Assembly: GCF_006386545.1 (NCBI RefSeq)
Contig: NZ_SWAR01000021.1
Coordinates: 29,621-93,620 of the forward strand
Length of the DNA stretch: 64,000 nt
From: Methylibium rhizosphaerae
GTDB lineage: Bacteria > Pseudomonadota > Gammaproteobacteria > Burkholderiales > Burkholderiaceae_C
Direction of reading: 5' to 3'
Shown: piece after piece, positions 54,431 through 63,952 of the stretch
Layout of the letters: the number at the start of each line of letters is the position of its first letter
Position numbering within the stretch: position 1 is the stretch's first letter
Translations under genes and position numbers: made by a program
Notes under the pieces: model-generated
What the model saw: the letters and a program-made list of their open reading frames with translations, nothing else
What the model was told of the DNA's origin: nothing
The model's database searches: none

Positions 54431-54859
<429 letters not shown>

Positions 54860-54887
54860 ACACGCGCCTTCGCGCGGGGTCGCTTCC

Positions 54888-54893
54888 TATAAT
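54888..54893 (+). promoter_or_regulatory. -10 box for leuS
   Basis: A perfect TATAAT lies 48 bases before the leuS ATG, in the 81-base gap after exbD. No good -35 is visible. A small GC-rich stem (CGCG repeats at 54862-54878) precedes it. Confidence 0.5.
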
Positions 54894-54940
54894 CGCCCGA
54901 TCCCTTGAGGCGCCGCCTTGCCGCGCGCCGGCCCACCCGC

Positions 54941-57577
54941 ATGAGCACTTCAAACACCCAGTACGACCATCGCGCGGTCGAAGCACAAGCCCAGGCGCAC
55001 TGGCACGCCAAGGACGCCTACCGTGTCGTCGAAGACGCGAGCCGTCCCAAGTTCTACGCCTGCTCGATGCTGCCCTACCCTAGCGGCAAGCTGCACATGG
55101 GCCACGTGCGCAACTACACCATCAACGACATGTTGACCCGGCAGCTGCGCATGAAGGGCTACAACGTGCTCATGCCCATGGGGTGGGACGCCTTCGGCCT
55201 GCCCGCCGAGAACGCGGCGATGAAGAACAAGGTGCCGCCGGCCAGGTGGACCTACGACAACATCGCCTACATGAAGAAGCAGATGCTGGCGATGGGCCTG
55301 GCCATCGACTGGAGCCGCGAGGTCGCCACCTGCTCGCCCGACTACTACCACTGGAACCAGTGGCTGTTCCTGCGCATGCTCGAGGCAGGCATCGCCGAGC
55401 GCCGCACCCAGGTGGTCAACTGGGACCCGGTCGACCAGACCGTGCTGGCCAACGAGCAGGTGATCGACGGGCGCGGCTGGCGCTCGGGCGCCGTGGTCGA
55501 AAAGCGCGAGATCCCGGGCTACTACCTCAACATCACCAAATACGCCGAAGAGCTGCTCGACCACGTGCAGCACAAGCTGCCCGGCTGGCCCGAGCGCGTG
55601 CGGCTGATGCAGGAGAACTGGATCGGCAAGAGCGAAGGCGTGCGCTTTGCCTTCACCCACGACATCCAGGGCGCCGACGGCAAGCCCATCCAGGACGGCA
55701 GGCTGTACGTCTTCACCACCCGTGCCGACACCATCATGGGTGTGAGCTTCTGCGCGGTCGCGCCCGAGCATCCGCTGGCCGCCCATGCGGCGCAGGGCAA
55801 CCCCAAGCTGGCCGCCTTCATCGAGGCCTGCAAGCAGGGCGGCACCACCGAGGCCGAGCTTGCCACCAAGGAAAAGGAAGGCCTGCCCACCGGCCTGTAC
55901 GTGACGCACCCGCTCACCGGCGAGAAGGTCGAGGTGTGGGTCGGCAACTACGTGCTCATGAGTTACGGCGACGGCGCCGTGATGGGCGTGCCGGCGCACG
56001 ACGAGCGCGACTTCGCCTTCGCCAAGAAGTACCACCTGCCCATCCTGCAGGTCGTCACGGTGGACGGCGAGCACTACACCACCGACCACTGGCAGGAGTG
56101 GTATGCCGACAAGCAGCGCGGCGTGACCATCAACTCGGGCAACTACAGCGGCCTGTCGTACCAGGCGGCGGTCGATGCCATCGCCTCGGCGCTGGCCGAC
56201 AAGGGCCTGGGCGAGAAGAAGACCACCTGGCGCCTGCGCGACTGGGGCATCAGCCGCCAGCGTTACTGGGGCACGCCGATCCCCATCATCCATTGCGACA
56301 GCTGCGGCTCGGTGCCGGTGCCCGAGAAGGACCTGCCGGTGGTGCTGCCCGAAGACCTCATTCCCGACGGCTCCGGCAACCCGCTCAACAAGTGCGAGGC
56401 CTTCCTGAAGGTCGACTGCCCCAAGTGCGGCAAGCCGGCGCGGCGCGAGACCGACACGATGGACACCTTCGTCGATTCGTCGTGGTACTTCATGCGCTAC
56501 TGCGACGCACGCAACGACCGCGCCATGGTGGGCGCCGGCACGCAGTACTGGATGCCGATGGACCAGTACATCGGCGGCATCGAGCACGCCATCCTGCACC
56601 TGCTGTACGCCCGCTTCTGGACCAAGGTGATGCGCGACCTGGGCATGGTGAAGGTGGACGAGCCGTTCACCCGCCTGCTGACGCAGGGCATGGTCCTGAA
56701 GGACGCCTTCTTCCACAAGCCCGAAGGCGGCGGCAAGCACTACTACTGGGAACACGAGGTCGACATCGTCACCAACGAGCAGGGCCAGATCGCCGGTGCG
56801 CGCCTGAAGGCCGACGGCACGCCGCTCGAGCACGAGATGACCACGATGTCGAAGTCGAAGAACAACGGCGTCGACCCGCAGGACCTGATCGACCAGTACG
56901 GCGCCGACACGGCGCGCCTGTTCGTGATGTTCGCCTCGCCCCCGGAACAGACGCTCGAATGGAGCGACTCCGGCGTCGAGGGTGCGCATCGCTTCCTGCG
57001 CCGCGTCTGGGGCTTCGGCCAGAAGCATGCCGACGCCATCCAGTCGGCCCAGGACGTGGGCAGCGGCCTGAACGCCGATGCGAAGGCGCTGCGCTTCGAG
57101 GTGCACAGCGTGCTCAAGCAGGTGAGCTACGACTACGAACGCATGCAGTACAACACCGTGGTTTCCGGTGCGATGAAGCTGCTCAACGCGCTCGAAGGCT
57201 ACAAGGGCGACGGCAGCGCCGGCTCGAACGCCGCGCTGCGCGAGGCGTATTCGGTGCTGCTGCGCGTGCTCTACCCGGCCTGCCCGCACATCACCCACGG
57301 GCTGTGGTCCCAGCTCGGTTATGCCGCTCGCCTGGGCGACCTGCTGGACGCGCACTGGCCGCAGGTGGACGAAGCCGCGCTGGTGCAGGACGAGCTCGAG
57401 CTGATGCTGCAGGTCAACGGCAAGCTGCGTGGCGCCATCCGGGTGCCTGCCTCGGCGGACAAGGCGGCCATCGAAGCGGCTGCCCTGGCCACCGAGGAGT
57501 TCGCCAGGTTCGGCGAAGGCAAGCCGGCCAAGAAGGTGATCGTGGTGCCGGGGCGCCTGGTCAACGTGGTGGTCTGA
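54941..57577 (+). CDS. leuS: Leucyl-tRNA synthetase
   Basis: The 878-residue class I synthetase has [19 protein letters not shown] with the HIGH-type HMGH at 52-55, an editing (CP1) domain with [11 protein letters not shown], and the KMSKS-type loop MSKSKNNG near 636. The C-terminal anticodon-binding region includes [13 protein letters not shown]. It charges tRNA-Leu and hydrolyses mischarged products. lptE starts inside its stop codon. Confidence 0.97.
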   Translation: MSTSNTQYDHRAVEAQAQAHWHAKDAYRVVEDASRPKFYACSMLPYPSGKLHMGHVRNYTINDMLTRQLRMKGYNVLMPMGWDAFGLPAENAAMKNKVPPARWTYDNIAYMKKQMLAMGLAIDWSREVATCSPDYYHWNQWLFLRMLEAGIAERRTQVVNWDPVDQTVLANEQVIDGRGWRSGAVVEKREIPGYYLNITKYAEELLDHVQHKLPGWPERVRLMQENWIGKSEGVRFAFTHDIQGADGKPIQDGRLYVFTTRADTIMGVSFCAVAPEHPLAAHAAQGNPKLAAFIEACKQGGTTEAELATKEKEGLPTGLYVTHPLTGEKVEVWVGNYVLMSYGDGAVMGVPAHDERDFAFAKKYHLPILQVVTVDGEHYTTDHWQEWYADKQRGVTINSGNYSGLSYQAAVDAIASALADKGLGEKKTTWRLRDWGISRQRYWGTPIPIIHCDSCGSVPVPEKDLPVVLPEDLIPDGSGNPLNKCEAFLKVDCPKCGKPARRETDTMDTFVDSSWYFMRYCDARNDRAMVGAGTQYWMPMDQYIGGIEHAILHLLYARFWTKVMRDLGMVKVDEPFTRLLTQGMVLKDAFFHKPEGGGKHYYWEHEVDIVTNEQGQIAGARLKADGTPLEHEMTTMSKSKNNGVDPQDLIDQYGADTARLFVMFASPPEQTLEWSDSGVEGAHRFLRRVWGFGQKHADAIQSAQDVGSGLNADAKALRFEVHSVLKQVSYDYERMQYNTVVSGAMKLLNALEGYKGDGSAGSNAALREAYSVLLRVLYPACPHITHGLWSQLGYAARLGDLLDAHWPQVDEAALVQDELELMLQVNGKLRGAIRVPASADKAAIEAAALATEEFARFGEGKPAKKVIVVPGRLVNVVV

Positions 57578-58068
57578 TGACCCACCCGCGTCGCGCCTGG
57601 CTGGCCGCAGCATCGGCGGCCCTGCTCGCCGCCTGCGGCTTCGAGCTGCGCCGTCCGCCCGAGCTGCAGCTCAAGCGGGTCATGCTCAAGGGCTTCGAGA
57701 AGCGTTCGCCCCTGGCTGACGAACTCCGGCGCACGCTGCAGTCCGGCGGCACCCAGGTGGTCGAAACCACGCCGCAGGCCGAGGCCGTGCTCGAGTCCCT
57801 GGGCGACAAGCGCGAACAGGTCATCGCCGCGCAGACCGCCGCGGGCCAGGTGCGCGAACTGACCTTGCGCCTGCGCTTCAGGTTCCAGCTCACCGCGCCG
57901 TCCGGCCGCGAACTCATCGGGCCGACCGAGCTGCTGCTCAGCCGCGACATGAGCTACAGCGAAACCAGCGCGCTGGCCAAGGAGCAGGAGTCCGAGATGC
58001 TGTACCGCTCGATGCAAAGCGACGTGGTGGCCCAGGTGATGCGGCGCCTGGCGGCCGTCAGGCTCTGA
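57577..58068 (+). CDS. lptE: LPS assembly lipoprotein LptE
   Basis: The 163-residue lipoprotein (ASAALLAACGFELRR, lipobox LAAC) is the plug partner of LptD in the outer-membrane LPS translocon. Family features are the GFELR start, LLSRDMSYSETSALAKEQE and YRSMQSDVVAQVMRRL. The ATG overlaps the leuS TGA by one base. Confidence 0.92.
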   Translation: MTHPRRAWLAAASAALLAACGFELRRPPELQLKRVMLKGFEKRSPLADELRRTLQSGGTQVVETTPQAEAVLESLGDKREQVIAAQTAAGQVRELTLRLRFRFQLTAPSGRELIGPTELLLSRDMSYSETSALAKEQESEMLYRSMQSDVVAQVMRRLAAVRL

Positions 58069-58081
58069 GTCCGGACGCTCG

Positions 58082-59173
58082 ATGCAGCTGCGCGCCGAAC
58101 AACTCGCTGCCCACCTGAAGCAGGGCCTGCGTCCCATCTACACGCTCCACGGCGACGAACCCCTGCTGGCGCAGGAAGCCGCCGATGCAATACGGGCCGC
58201 CGCGCGCGCGGCCGGCCACACCGAACGCCAGGTGCACACCGTGGCCGGCGCGCATTTCGACTGGAGCAGCCTGCTGGGTGCCTCGCAGGCGATGAGCCTG
58301 TTCGCGGACAAGCAGCTCATCGAGATCCGCATCCCGTCGGGCAAGCCGGGCAAGGACGGTTCCGAAGCCATCCAGCGCTACTGCGACAGCCTGAGCGACG
58401 ACGTCATCACGCTGGTCGCCTTGCCGCGGCTGGACCGCACGCAGCTCTCCAGCGCCTGGTTCACCGCCCTCGACGGCGCCGGCGCCACCATCAAGCTCGA
58501 TCCCATCGAGCGCCGCGCGCTGCCGCAGTGGATCGCGCAGCGCCTGGCCGCCCAGGGCCAGCGCGTGCGCGAAGGCGAGGAAGGCCAGCGCACGCTGGCC
58601 TTCTTTGCCGACCGGGTCGAAGGCAACCTGCTGGCCGCGCACCAGGAGATCACCAAGCTCGGCCTGCTGCATCCGCAGGGCGAGCTCGGTTTCGAGGAGG
58701 TCGAGGCCGCGGTGCTGAACGTGGCGCGCTACGACGTCTTCAAGCTCAGCGAAGCGGTGCTGGCCGGCCAGGTGTCGCGCGTGCTGCGCATGCTCGACGG
58801 CCTGCAGTCCGAAGGCGAGGCGGCGGTGCTGGTGCACTGGACGCTGGCCGAGGACATCCGCGCGCTCAAGCGGGTGAAGGACGCGGTGGCCGCCGGCAAG
58901 CCCTTGCCCATGGCGCTGCGCGAAAGCCGCGTGTGGGGCGTGAAGGAGCGGCTGTTCGAGCGCGTGGTGCCGCTGCTCAGCGAGTCGGCGCTGGCCCACC
59001 TGGTCGACGCCGCGCAGGTGTGCGACGGCCTCGTCAAGGGCCTGCGGCACCCGGCCTGGCCGGTCGACCCGTGGGAAGGCTTGAAGCGCCTGGCGCTCAT
59101 GCTCGCCGAGCAGACCGCCGCCCCTGCCGGCGCACGCAGCGGCGGCGGGCTCAAGCTGGTGCTGGGAGCCTGA
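58082..59173 (+). CDS. holA: DNA polymerase III subunit delta
   Basis: The 363-residue clamp-loader subunit shows LRPIYTLHGDEPLLAQEAAD, the family's FADKQLIEIRIPSGKPGKDG and VEGNLLAAHQEITKLGLL, and the C-terminal collar region. It opens the beta clamp with delta prime. It closes the leuS-lptE-holA group and converges on the ArsR-type gene with nine bases between. Confidence 0.94.
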   Translation: MQLRAEQLAAHLKQGLRPIYTLHGDEPLLAQEAADAIRAAARAAGHTERQVHTVAGAHFDWSSLLGASQAMSLFADKQLIEIRIPSGKPGKDGSEAIQRYCDSLSDDVITLVALPRLDRTQLSSAWFTALDGAGATIKLDPIERRALPQWIAQRLAAQGQRVREGEEGQRTLAFFADRVEGNLLAAHQEITKLGLLHPQGELGFEEVEAAVLNVARYDVFKLSEAVLAGQVSRVLRMLDGLQSEGEAAVLVHWTLAEDIRALKRVKDAVAAGKPLPMALRESRVWGVKERLFERVVPLLSESALAHLVDAAQVCDGLVKGLRHPAWPVDPWEGLKRLALMLAEQTAAPAGARSGGGLKLVLGA

Positions 59174-59182
59174 GCGTGCCAA

Positions 59183-59884
59183 TCACGGGGCGCCGAGCTC
59201 CAACCCCAGGCGTTCCCGCAGCAGCCGCTTGCCGGCCGGCGTGAGCCGCAGCGCGCGGCTGTCGAGGTCGCGCTGCAGCCAGCGCCGCGCGAGCAGCAGC
59301 TCGAGCAGGGCCGCGCCCAGTGCGCCGCCCAGGTGGGCGCGCCGCTCGCTCCAGTCGAGGCAGGCGCAGGCCAGGCGGCGGCGGGTGCGCGACAGGCCGG
59401 CCATGTCGAGCCCCAGCGCCTGCAGCGCGGTGCTGCCGGCCGGCGTGAGTGTGTAGTCGCCCTCGTCGCGCTCGCCATGCAGCCAGCGCAGCGCCAGCAG
59501 GCGGTCGTGCAGCGCCACGCCCAGCTCGCCGGCCGCATGGTCGTAGCAGCTGCGGGCATGGCGCAAGGCCTGCGGCGTGCTGGGCTCGAAGCCGGCGGCG
59601 CGCGGCACGCCGGCCACCACCAGCAGCGATTCGAGCGCCCTCGCCACCGCGGGGCCGGCCAGCTGCGCGTAGCGGTGCTTGCCCTGCCGCACCACGTGGA
59701 CGAGGCCGCTGGCCTCGAGTCGTGCGATGTGGGTGCTGGCAGTGGAGGCCGCGATGTCCGCCGCAGCGGCCAGCTCGGTGGCGGTGCGGGCGCGGCCGTC
59801 GAGCAGCGCGCACAGCATGCGGGCGCGGGCCGGCTCGGCCACGGCCGCGGCCAGCTGCGCAAGACGGGTGTCGGGGTCGGTCAT
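59183..59884 (-). CDS. ArsR-type winged-helix regulator with extended C-terminus
   Basis: The 233-residue protein has an N-terminal ArsR-like helix-turn-helix (AVAEPARARMLCALLDGRARTATELAAAADIAASTASTHIARLEASGLVH, residues 11-60). The C-terminal extension of about 140 residues has its own winged-helix-like segments (DYTLTPAGSTALQALG, RALRLTPAGKRLL). No metal-binding Cys motif of metal sensors is seen, so it likely senses another ligand. ATG 59884 was chosen over a longer in-frame start. It is divergent from the P450 gene with a dyad between, so it probably represses both. Confidence 0.85.
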   Translation of the reverse strand: MTDPDTRLAQLAAAVAEPARARMLCALLDGRARTATELAAAADIAASTASTHIARLEASGLVHVVRQGKHRYAQLAGPAVARALESLLVVAGVPRAAGFEPSTPQALRHARSCYDHAAGELGVALHDRLLALRWLHGERDEGDYTLTPAGSTALQALGLDMAGLSRTRRRLACACLDWSERRAHLGGALGAALLELLLARRWLQRDLDSRALRLTPAGKRLLRERLGLELGAP

Positions 59885-59912
59885 CGCGCCATTCTGGGCC
59901 AGGCTCGCGTCC

Positions 59913-59936
59913 ACACTTCGGGCCACACCGAAGTGT
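59913..59936. promoter_or_regulatory. Operator-like dyad between ArsR and P450 genes
   Basis: ACACTTCGG and CCGAAGTGT are perfect 9-bp arms with a six-base spacer in the 82-base divergent gap. It is the expected place and shape for the binding site of the ArsR-type regulator. Confidence 0.7.
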
Positions 59937-59966
59937 CGCGGCCGCGGGCGGGGCATGCTGCGAGGC

Positions 59967-61136
59967 ATGGACCTCACACCACGACCTCTGCCCCCACCCC
60001 GCCACGCGCTCGACGCGGTGGTGCATCCCGACCCCTACCCCTGGTATCGCGAGCGTGTGGCACGAGCGCCGCTCGTGTTCGATGCCGAACTGGGCCTGTG
60101 GGTGGCCGCCAGTGCCGAAGCGGTGCGCGCGGTACTGGCCCATCCCGCAGCACGCGTGCGGCCGCCTCTGGAGCCGGTGCCGGCGCCGCTGGCGGGCTCG
60201 GCGGTCGGTGCGATGTTCGGCCGCTGGGCCCGCATGAACGACGGCAGCGCACATGCCGCGGTCAAGCCGATGCTGCAAGGCGCGCTCGGCGCGTTGCCGG
60301 CGCCGCGCTGGCAGCCTGCCGGCGAGGCTTGCCGGCAGGCGTTGGAAGGCCCGGCCGCGCTCGACGCCTTCGTGCTCGGCTGGCCGGTGCGGGCGATGGC
60401 GCAGCTGCTCGGGCTCGCGCCGGCCGAGGCGGTGGCCCACGAGGTGCAAGCGGTGGTGGCCGCCATTTCGCCCCGGGCGGACGCCGCGCAACGTGAGCGA
60501 GGCGACGCGGCTGCCCGCACCCTGCAGCAGCATTGGCAGCAGGCTCAGGCCACGCCGATGCAGACGCTGCTGGCCAGCGCGGCCCGCAGCGCCGGGGTCG
60601 ACGCCGCCGTGTTGTCGGCCAATTCGCTGAGCCTGCTGGTGCAGACGCAGGACGCCACCGCCGGCCTCGTTGCCAACACGCTGCACCGTCTGGCCGTGGA
60701 TGCCGGCCTGGGCGAGGCGGTCCGGCGCGGCTCGGTGCCCTTGCCGTACCTGCTGGACGAGGTGCTGCGCTTCGACGCGCCGATACAGAACACCCGACGC
60801 TGGTTCGCCGAGGAGGCGCAGCTCCTGGGGCACACGCTGCGCGCCGGTGACGCGGTGCTGGTGCTGCTGGGCGCAGCCAGCCACGATGCGGCGGTGAACC
60901 CGTCGCCAGAACGTTTCGACCCGGCGCGTGCCGCACCGGTGTCGTTCGCCTTCGGGCTGGGCGGCCATGCCTGCCCCGGCGCAACGCTCGCACGCAGCCT
61001 GGCGGCGTCAGCCGTGCAGGGCCTGCTGGACGCCGGGCTCGACCCGCGCCGCACCGGCCCGGCCCGGCACTGGTACCCGCTGCCCAACGCCCGCATCGCC
61101 CGCTTTTCACCCGCCCAGGAGCACGCCTCATCATGA
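59967..61136 (+). CDS. Cytochrome P450
   Basis: The 389-residue soluble P450 has the haem-ligand motif FGLGGHACPG with C336 and ExxR as E265 to R268 (DEVLRFD). The I-helix region reads QTQDATAG near 225-232, which departs from the usual (A/G)GxDT and may change oxygen activation. ATG 59967 was preferred. The following ABM monooxygenase overlaps by four bases, and the adjacent regulator suggests inducible catabolism or detoxification. No ferredoxin or reductase partner is adjacent. Confidence 0.92.
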   Translation: MDLTPRPLPPPRHALDAVVHPDPYPWYRERVARAPLVFDAELGLWVAASAEAVRAVLAHPAARVRPPLEPVPAPLAGSAVGAMFGRWARMNDGSAHAAVKPMLQGALGALPAPRWQPAGEACRQALEGPAALDAFVLGWPVRAMAQLLGLAPAEAVAHEVQAVVAAISPRADAAQRERGDAAARTLQQHWQQAQATPMQTLLASAARSAGVDAAVLSANSLSLLVQTQDATAGLVANTLHRLAVDAGLGEAVRRGSVPLPYLLDEVLRFDAPIQNTRRWFAEEAQLLGHTLRAGDAVLVLLGAASHDAAVNPSPERFDPARAAPVSFAFGLGGHACPGATLARSLAASAVQGLLDAGLDPRRTGPARHWYPLPNARIARFSPAQEHASS

Positions 61137-61492
61137 TCGCCGTCATCTTCGAAGTCCGCCCCACTGCCGAGGGCCGCGACGCCTACTTCCAGTGGGCCGC
61201 CCGCCTGCGCGACGAACTGCAGCGCATCGACGGCTTCATCTCGGTGGAGCGGTTCGAAAGCCTGAGCGAGCCGGGCAAGCTGCTGTCGCTGTCGTTCTGG
61301 CGCGACGAGGCTGCGGTGCAGCAATGGCGCAACCTGGCGCTGCACCGTCAGGCGCAAGGTGCCGGCCGCGGCGGCCTGTTCGCCGACTACCGCCTGCGGG
61401 TGGCAGAGGTGCAGCGCGACTACGGCCTGCACGAACGTGAGCAGGCGCCCACCGACAGCCGAGCCGTCCATCGCACCGATCGACCCGCCTGA
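61133..61492 (+). CDS. Antibiotic biosynthesis monooxygenase (ABM) domain protein
   Basis: The 119-residue protein has a dimeric ferredoxin-like ABM fold (MIAVIFEVRPTAEGRDAYFQWAARL, IDGFISVERFESLSEPGKLLSLSFWRDEAAVQQWRN, HRQAQGAGR). Such proteins act as cofactor-free oxygenases or haem-degrading enzymes. It overlaps the P450 stop (ATGA), so both act together. Confidence 0.88.
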   Translation: MIAVIFEVRPTAEGRDAYFQWAARLRDELQRIDGFISVERFESLSEPGKLLSLSFWRDEAAVQQWRNLALHRQAQGAGRGGLFADYRLRVAEVQRDYGLHEREQAPTDSRAVHRTDRPA

Positions 61493-61628
61493 GCGTGCTG
61501 CAGGTCACGCGCGCCGGGCTTCATCTGTCCGCCGGAACGGCCGAAAACCGGTGAACGAGCCCCGTGTCGCGCCTGGATCGACAGGCGGCGGCGCGGCTCT
61601 CCTTCACTCGGATGCGGTGGGACGGGCG

Positions 61629-63815
61629 ATGAACAACAACAGCACCAGTGGCACCAGTGGCACCAGTGGCCCCAGTGGTACCAGCAGGCAGGGTCAGGAC
61701 GGCCGGGCGCTCCCGGGCGCGTCGTTCTGGCAACTGCTGTCGCGCAGCCTCCAGTTCCGATTCGTCGCGCTGTCCCTCGGGCTCCTGCTGCTGGTGCAGA
61801 TCGCGAGCTTCGTGCTCATCGGCAGCAGCGTCGAGCGCAGCGTCCGTGCCGCCATCCGCCAGGAGTTGGCCGCCGCTGAGCCCCTGCTGCTGCGCTTGCT
61901 GGCGACGGACGCGGCGCGCCGGCGCGAGAGAAGCGAGCTGCAGGACCTGCGCACGATGCTGCGCTTGCATGTGGCCCTGCTGGTGCGCACGGTGGACGGC
62001 CGGCACGCGAGCCGCTGGCAGGTGACCGGGCACAGCCTCGATGCCGCCCAGGCGGACGCCTTGCAACGCCGCCTCCTCAGCGATGCGGCGCCCGCCCTGC
62101 CGGCCAGCGGAGCCCTGCCGGAGCCGATGCCGCTCGGCCCCGAAGCCTTCGACGGCCGCCTGGTGGCCCTGCCCGACGACGGCGCGCAGCAGACGAGCGC
62201 GCTGCTGCTGCAGTCGGTGGACGCCGCGGTGGCACCCTCCCGACGCCTGCAATGGACCCTGCTGGGGCTTTCGTTGGCTGGCGTGCTGCTGTTCGCGCTG
62301 GGCAGCGTGCTCGCGGCGCGCCGCATCACCACGCCGCTGTCTGCGCTCACGCGCTCGGCCTGGCGGCTCGGCAAGGGCGACTACGACGCCGCGGTCCAGG
62401 TGAAGTCGGCCGACGAGCTCGGCGAGCTGGCCCGGGCCTTCGAGCACATGCGCCTGGCCATGCGCGAACGCGAAGGCGAGATCCGCCGCCTCGCGTTCCG
62501 CGACACGCTGACGCACCTGCCCAACCGGGAGCAGTTCCGCGCCGACCTGCGGGAGGCCATCGTGCGCGCCAACCGCCATGGCATCCCCTGCTCGATCCTG
62601 ATGCTCGACCTCGACCGCTTCAAGCACGTCAACGACGTGCTGGGCCACCGCTTCGGCGACCGCCTGCTGTGCCAGGTGGCGCTGCGCCTGGCCGAAGAGG
62701 CGCAGCGCGGCCCCGACGTCGTGGCCCGGCTGGGCGGCGACGAGTTCGCGGTGCTGCTCAACGAGGCCGACGCCAAGGCGGCGCGGCGGGTGGCCGAAAG
62801 GGTGCTGCGGGTGTTCGACACGCCGCTCAAGCTCGACGACCACACGGTGGACCTGGGCACCGGCATCGGCATTGCGAGCTGCCCTTCGCACGGCATCGAG
62901 GCCGACCTGCTGATGAGCCGTGCCGAGATCGCGATGTACTCGGCCAAGTCCCGCCAGGCCGGCATCGTGGTGTACGAGCCGGCGCTCGACTCCGCCAGCG
63001 ACGAGTCGCTGTCGCTGCTGTCGGAGCTGCGCCGCGCGGTGGACCGCGAGCAGCTGCGCCTGTACCTGCAGCCCAAGGTGGCGCTGCAGACCGGCGAGGT
63101 GGTGGGCGCCGAGGCGCTGGTGCGCTGGCAGCACCCTACGCGCGGCCTGGTGGCGCCGCTGTCGTTCATTCCGTTTGCCGAGCGCACCGGCTTCATCCGC
63201 GTGCTCACCGGCTGGATGATCGAGCGCGGCGCCGCGGCGCTGCACCAGCTGCACGCCGAAGGCCGCAAGCTCAAGCTGTCGATCAACCTCTCCACGCGCG
63301 ACCTGCTCGACCAGGACCTGCCGCCCAAGCTCGAGCAGACGCTGCGCCAGCACAGCATGGACCCGTCGATGCTGTGCCTGGAGATCACCGAGAGCGCCAT
63401 CATGGACGACCCGCAGCGCGCCCTGGCCACGCTGGAGCGCCTGCATGGCATCGGCCTCAAGCTGTCGATCGACGACTTCGGCACCGGCTATTCGTCGCTG
63501 GCCTACCTGAAGCGCCTGCCGGTGGACGAGCTGAAGATCGACAAGAGCTTCGTGCTCAGCATGGAGCGCGACCTCGACGACGCGAAGATCGTGCGCTCCA
63601 CCGTGGACCTGGCGCACAACCTGGGCCTGTCCGTCGTGGCCGAGGGCGTGGAGAACGCCAAGGCCTGGACCCTGCTCGAAGGCCTGCGCTGCGACGAGGC
63701 GCAAGGCTTCTTCATCGCGCAGCCCATGCCCCACGAGCAGTTCGGCGCCTGGGTCCGGCGCTGGGTGCCGCCCAAGCGGGAGCGGCTGGACACCGAGTTC
63801 GCGGCGCTGGTGTAG
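61629..63815 (+). CDS. Membrane GGDEF/EAL cyclic-di-GMP protein
   Basis: The 728-residue protein has TM helices at about 45-65 and 207-229 enclosing a periplasmic sensor, a HAMP-like region (about 230-285), a GGDEF domain with intact GGDEF at 369-373 and an RGPD I-site five residues upstream, and an EAL domain (EAL at 495-497 in AEALVRW, with DDFGTGYSSLAYL and EGVEN). Both enzymatic signatures are present, so it may make and degrade c-di-GMP. ATG 61629 was chosen; a GTG at 61551 is possible. The N-terminus is encoded by a 9-bp tandem repeat. Confidence 0.9.
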   Translation: MNNNSTSGTSGTSGPSGTSRQGQDGRALPGASFWQLLSRSLQFRFVALSLGLLLLVQIASFVLIGSSVERSVRAAIRQELAAAEPLLLRLLATDAARRRERSELQDLRTMLRLHVALLVRTVDGRHASRWQVTGHSLDAAQADALQRRLLSDAAPALPASGALPEPMPLGPEAFDGRLVALPDDGAQQTSALLLQSVDAAVAPSRRLQWTLLGLSLAGVLLFALGSVLAARRITTPLSALTRSAWRLGKGDYDAAVQVKSADELGELARAFEHMRLAMREREGEIRRLAFRDTLTHLPNREQFRADLREAIVRANRHGIPCSILMLDLDRFKHVNDVLGHRFGDRLLCQVALRLAEEAQRGPDVVARLGGDEFAVLLNEADAKAARRVAERVLRVFDTPLKLDDHTVDLGTGIGIASCPSHGIEADLLMSRAEIAMYSAKSRQAGIVVYEPALDSASDESLSLLSELRRAVDREQLRLYLQPKVALQTGEVVGAEALVRWQHPTRGLVAPLSFIPFAERTGFIRVLTGWMIERGAAALHQLHAEGRKLKLSINLSTRDLLDQDLPPKLEQTLRQHSMDPSMLCLEITESAIMDDPQRALATLERLHGIGLKLSIDDFGTGYSSLAYLKRLPVDELKIDKSFVLSMERDLDDAKIVRSTVDLAHNLGLSVVAEGVENAKAWTLLEGLRCDEAQGFFIAQPMPHEQFGAWVRRWVPPKRERLDTEFAALV
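61641..61685 (+). repeat. Five 9-bp tandem repeats in the GGDEF/EAL gene start
   Basis: Five units of about GGCACCAGT (the fourth and fifth slightly changed) encode GTS/GPS triplets. Unit length is a multiple of three, so copy-number changes keep the frame and alter only the cytoplasmic N-terminal length. Confidence 0.85.
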
Positions 63816-63851
63816 GCGGCTAGGGCCTGTTAACGCTATTTGGAGCCTCAC

Positions 63852-63952
63852 GCTTGGATCCCTGGGGGCGCAGGCCGAGGCGCCGCCGAGGCGGTGTGCT
63901 CACTGCACACAACGAGGCGGCAACGACGGCATGCGCCCCCAGGGACCCAAGC
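63852..63952. repeat. Long imperfect inverted repeat, possible dispersed element
   Basis: The 21-base arms at 63852-63872 and 63932-63952 match at 20 of 21 positions. Inside lies a second hairpin, GTGTGC/GCACAC (63894-63910). The segment from 63826 begins GGCCTGTTAACGCTATT, reminiscent of transposon ends, but no transposase gene is visible before the window ends. Confidence 0.7.

Noticed and set aside
54950..57613. Antisense open frame of almost 900 codons opposite leuS
   Set aside because: leuS is unambiguous on the plus strand; the antisense product is low-complexity and has no recognisable family.
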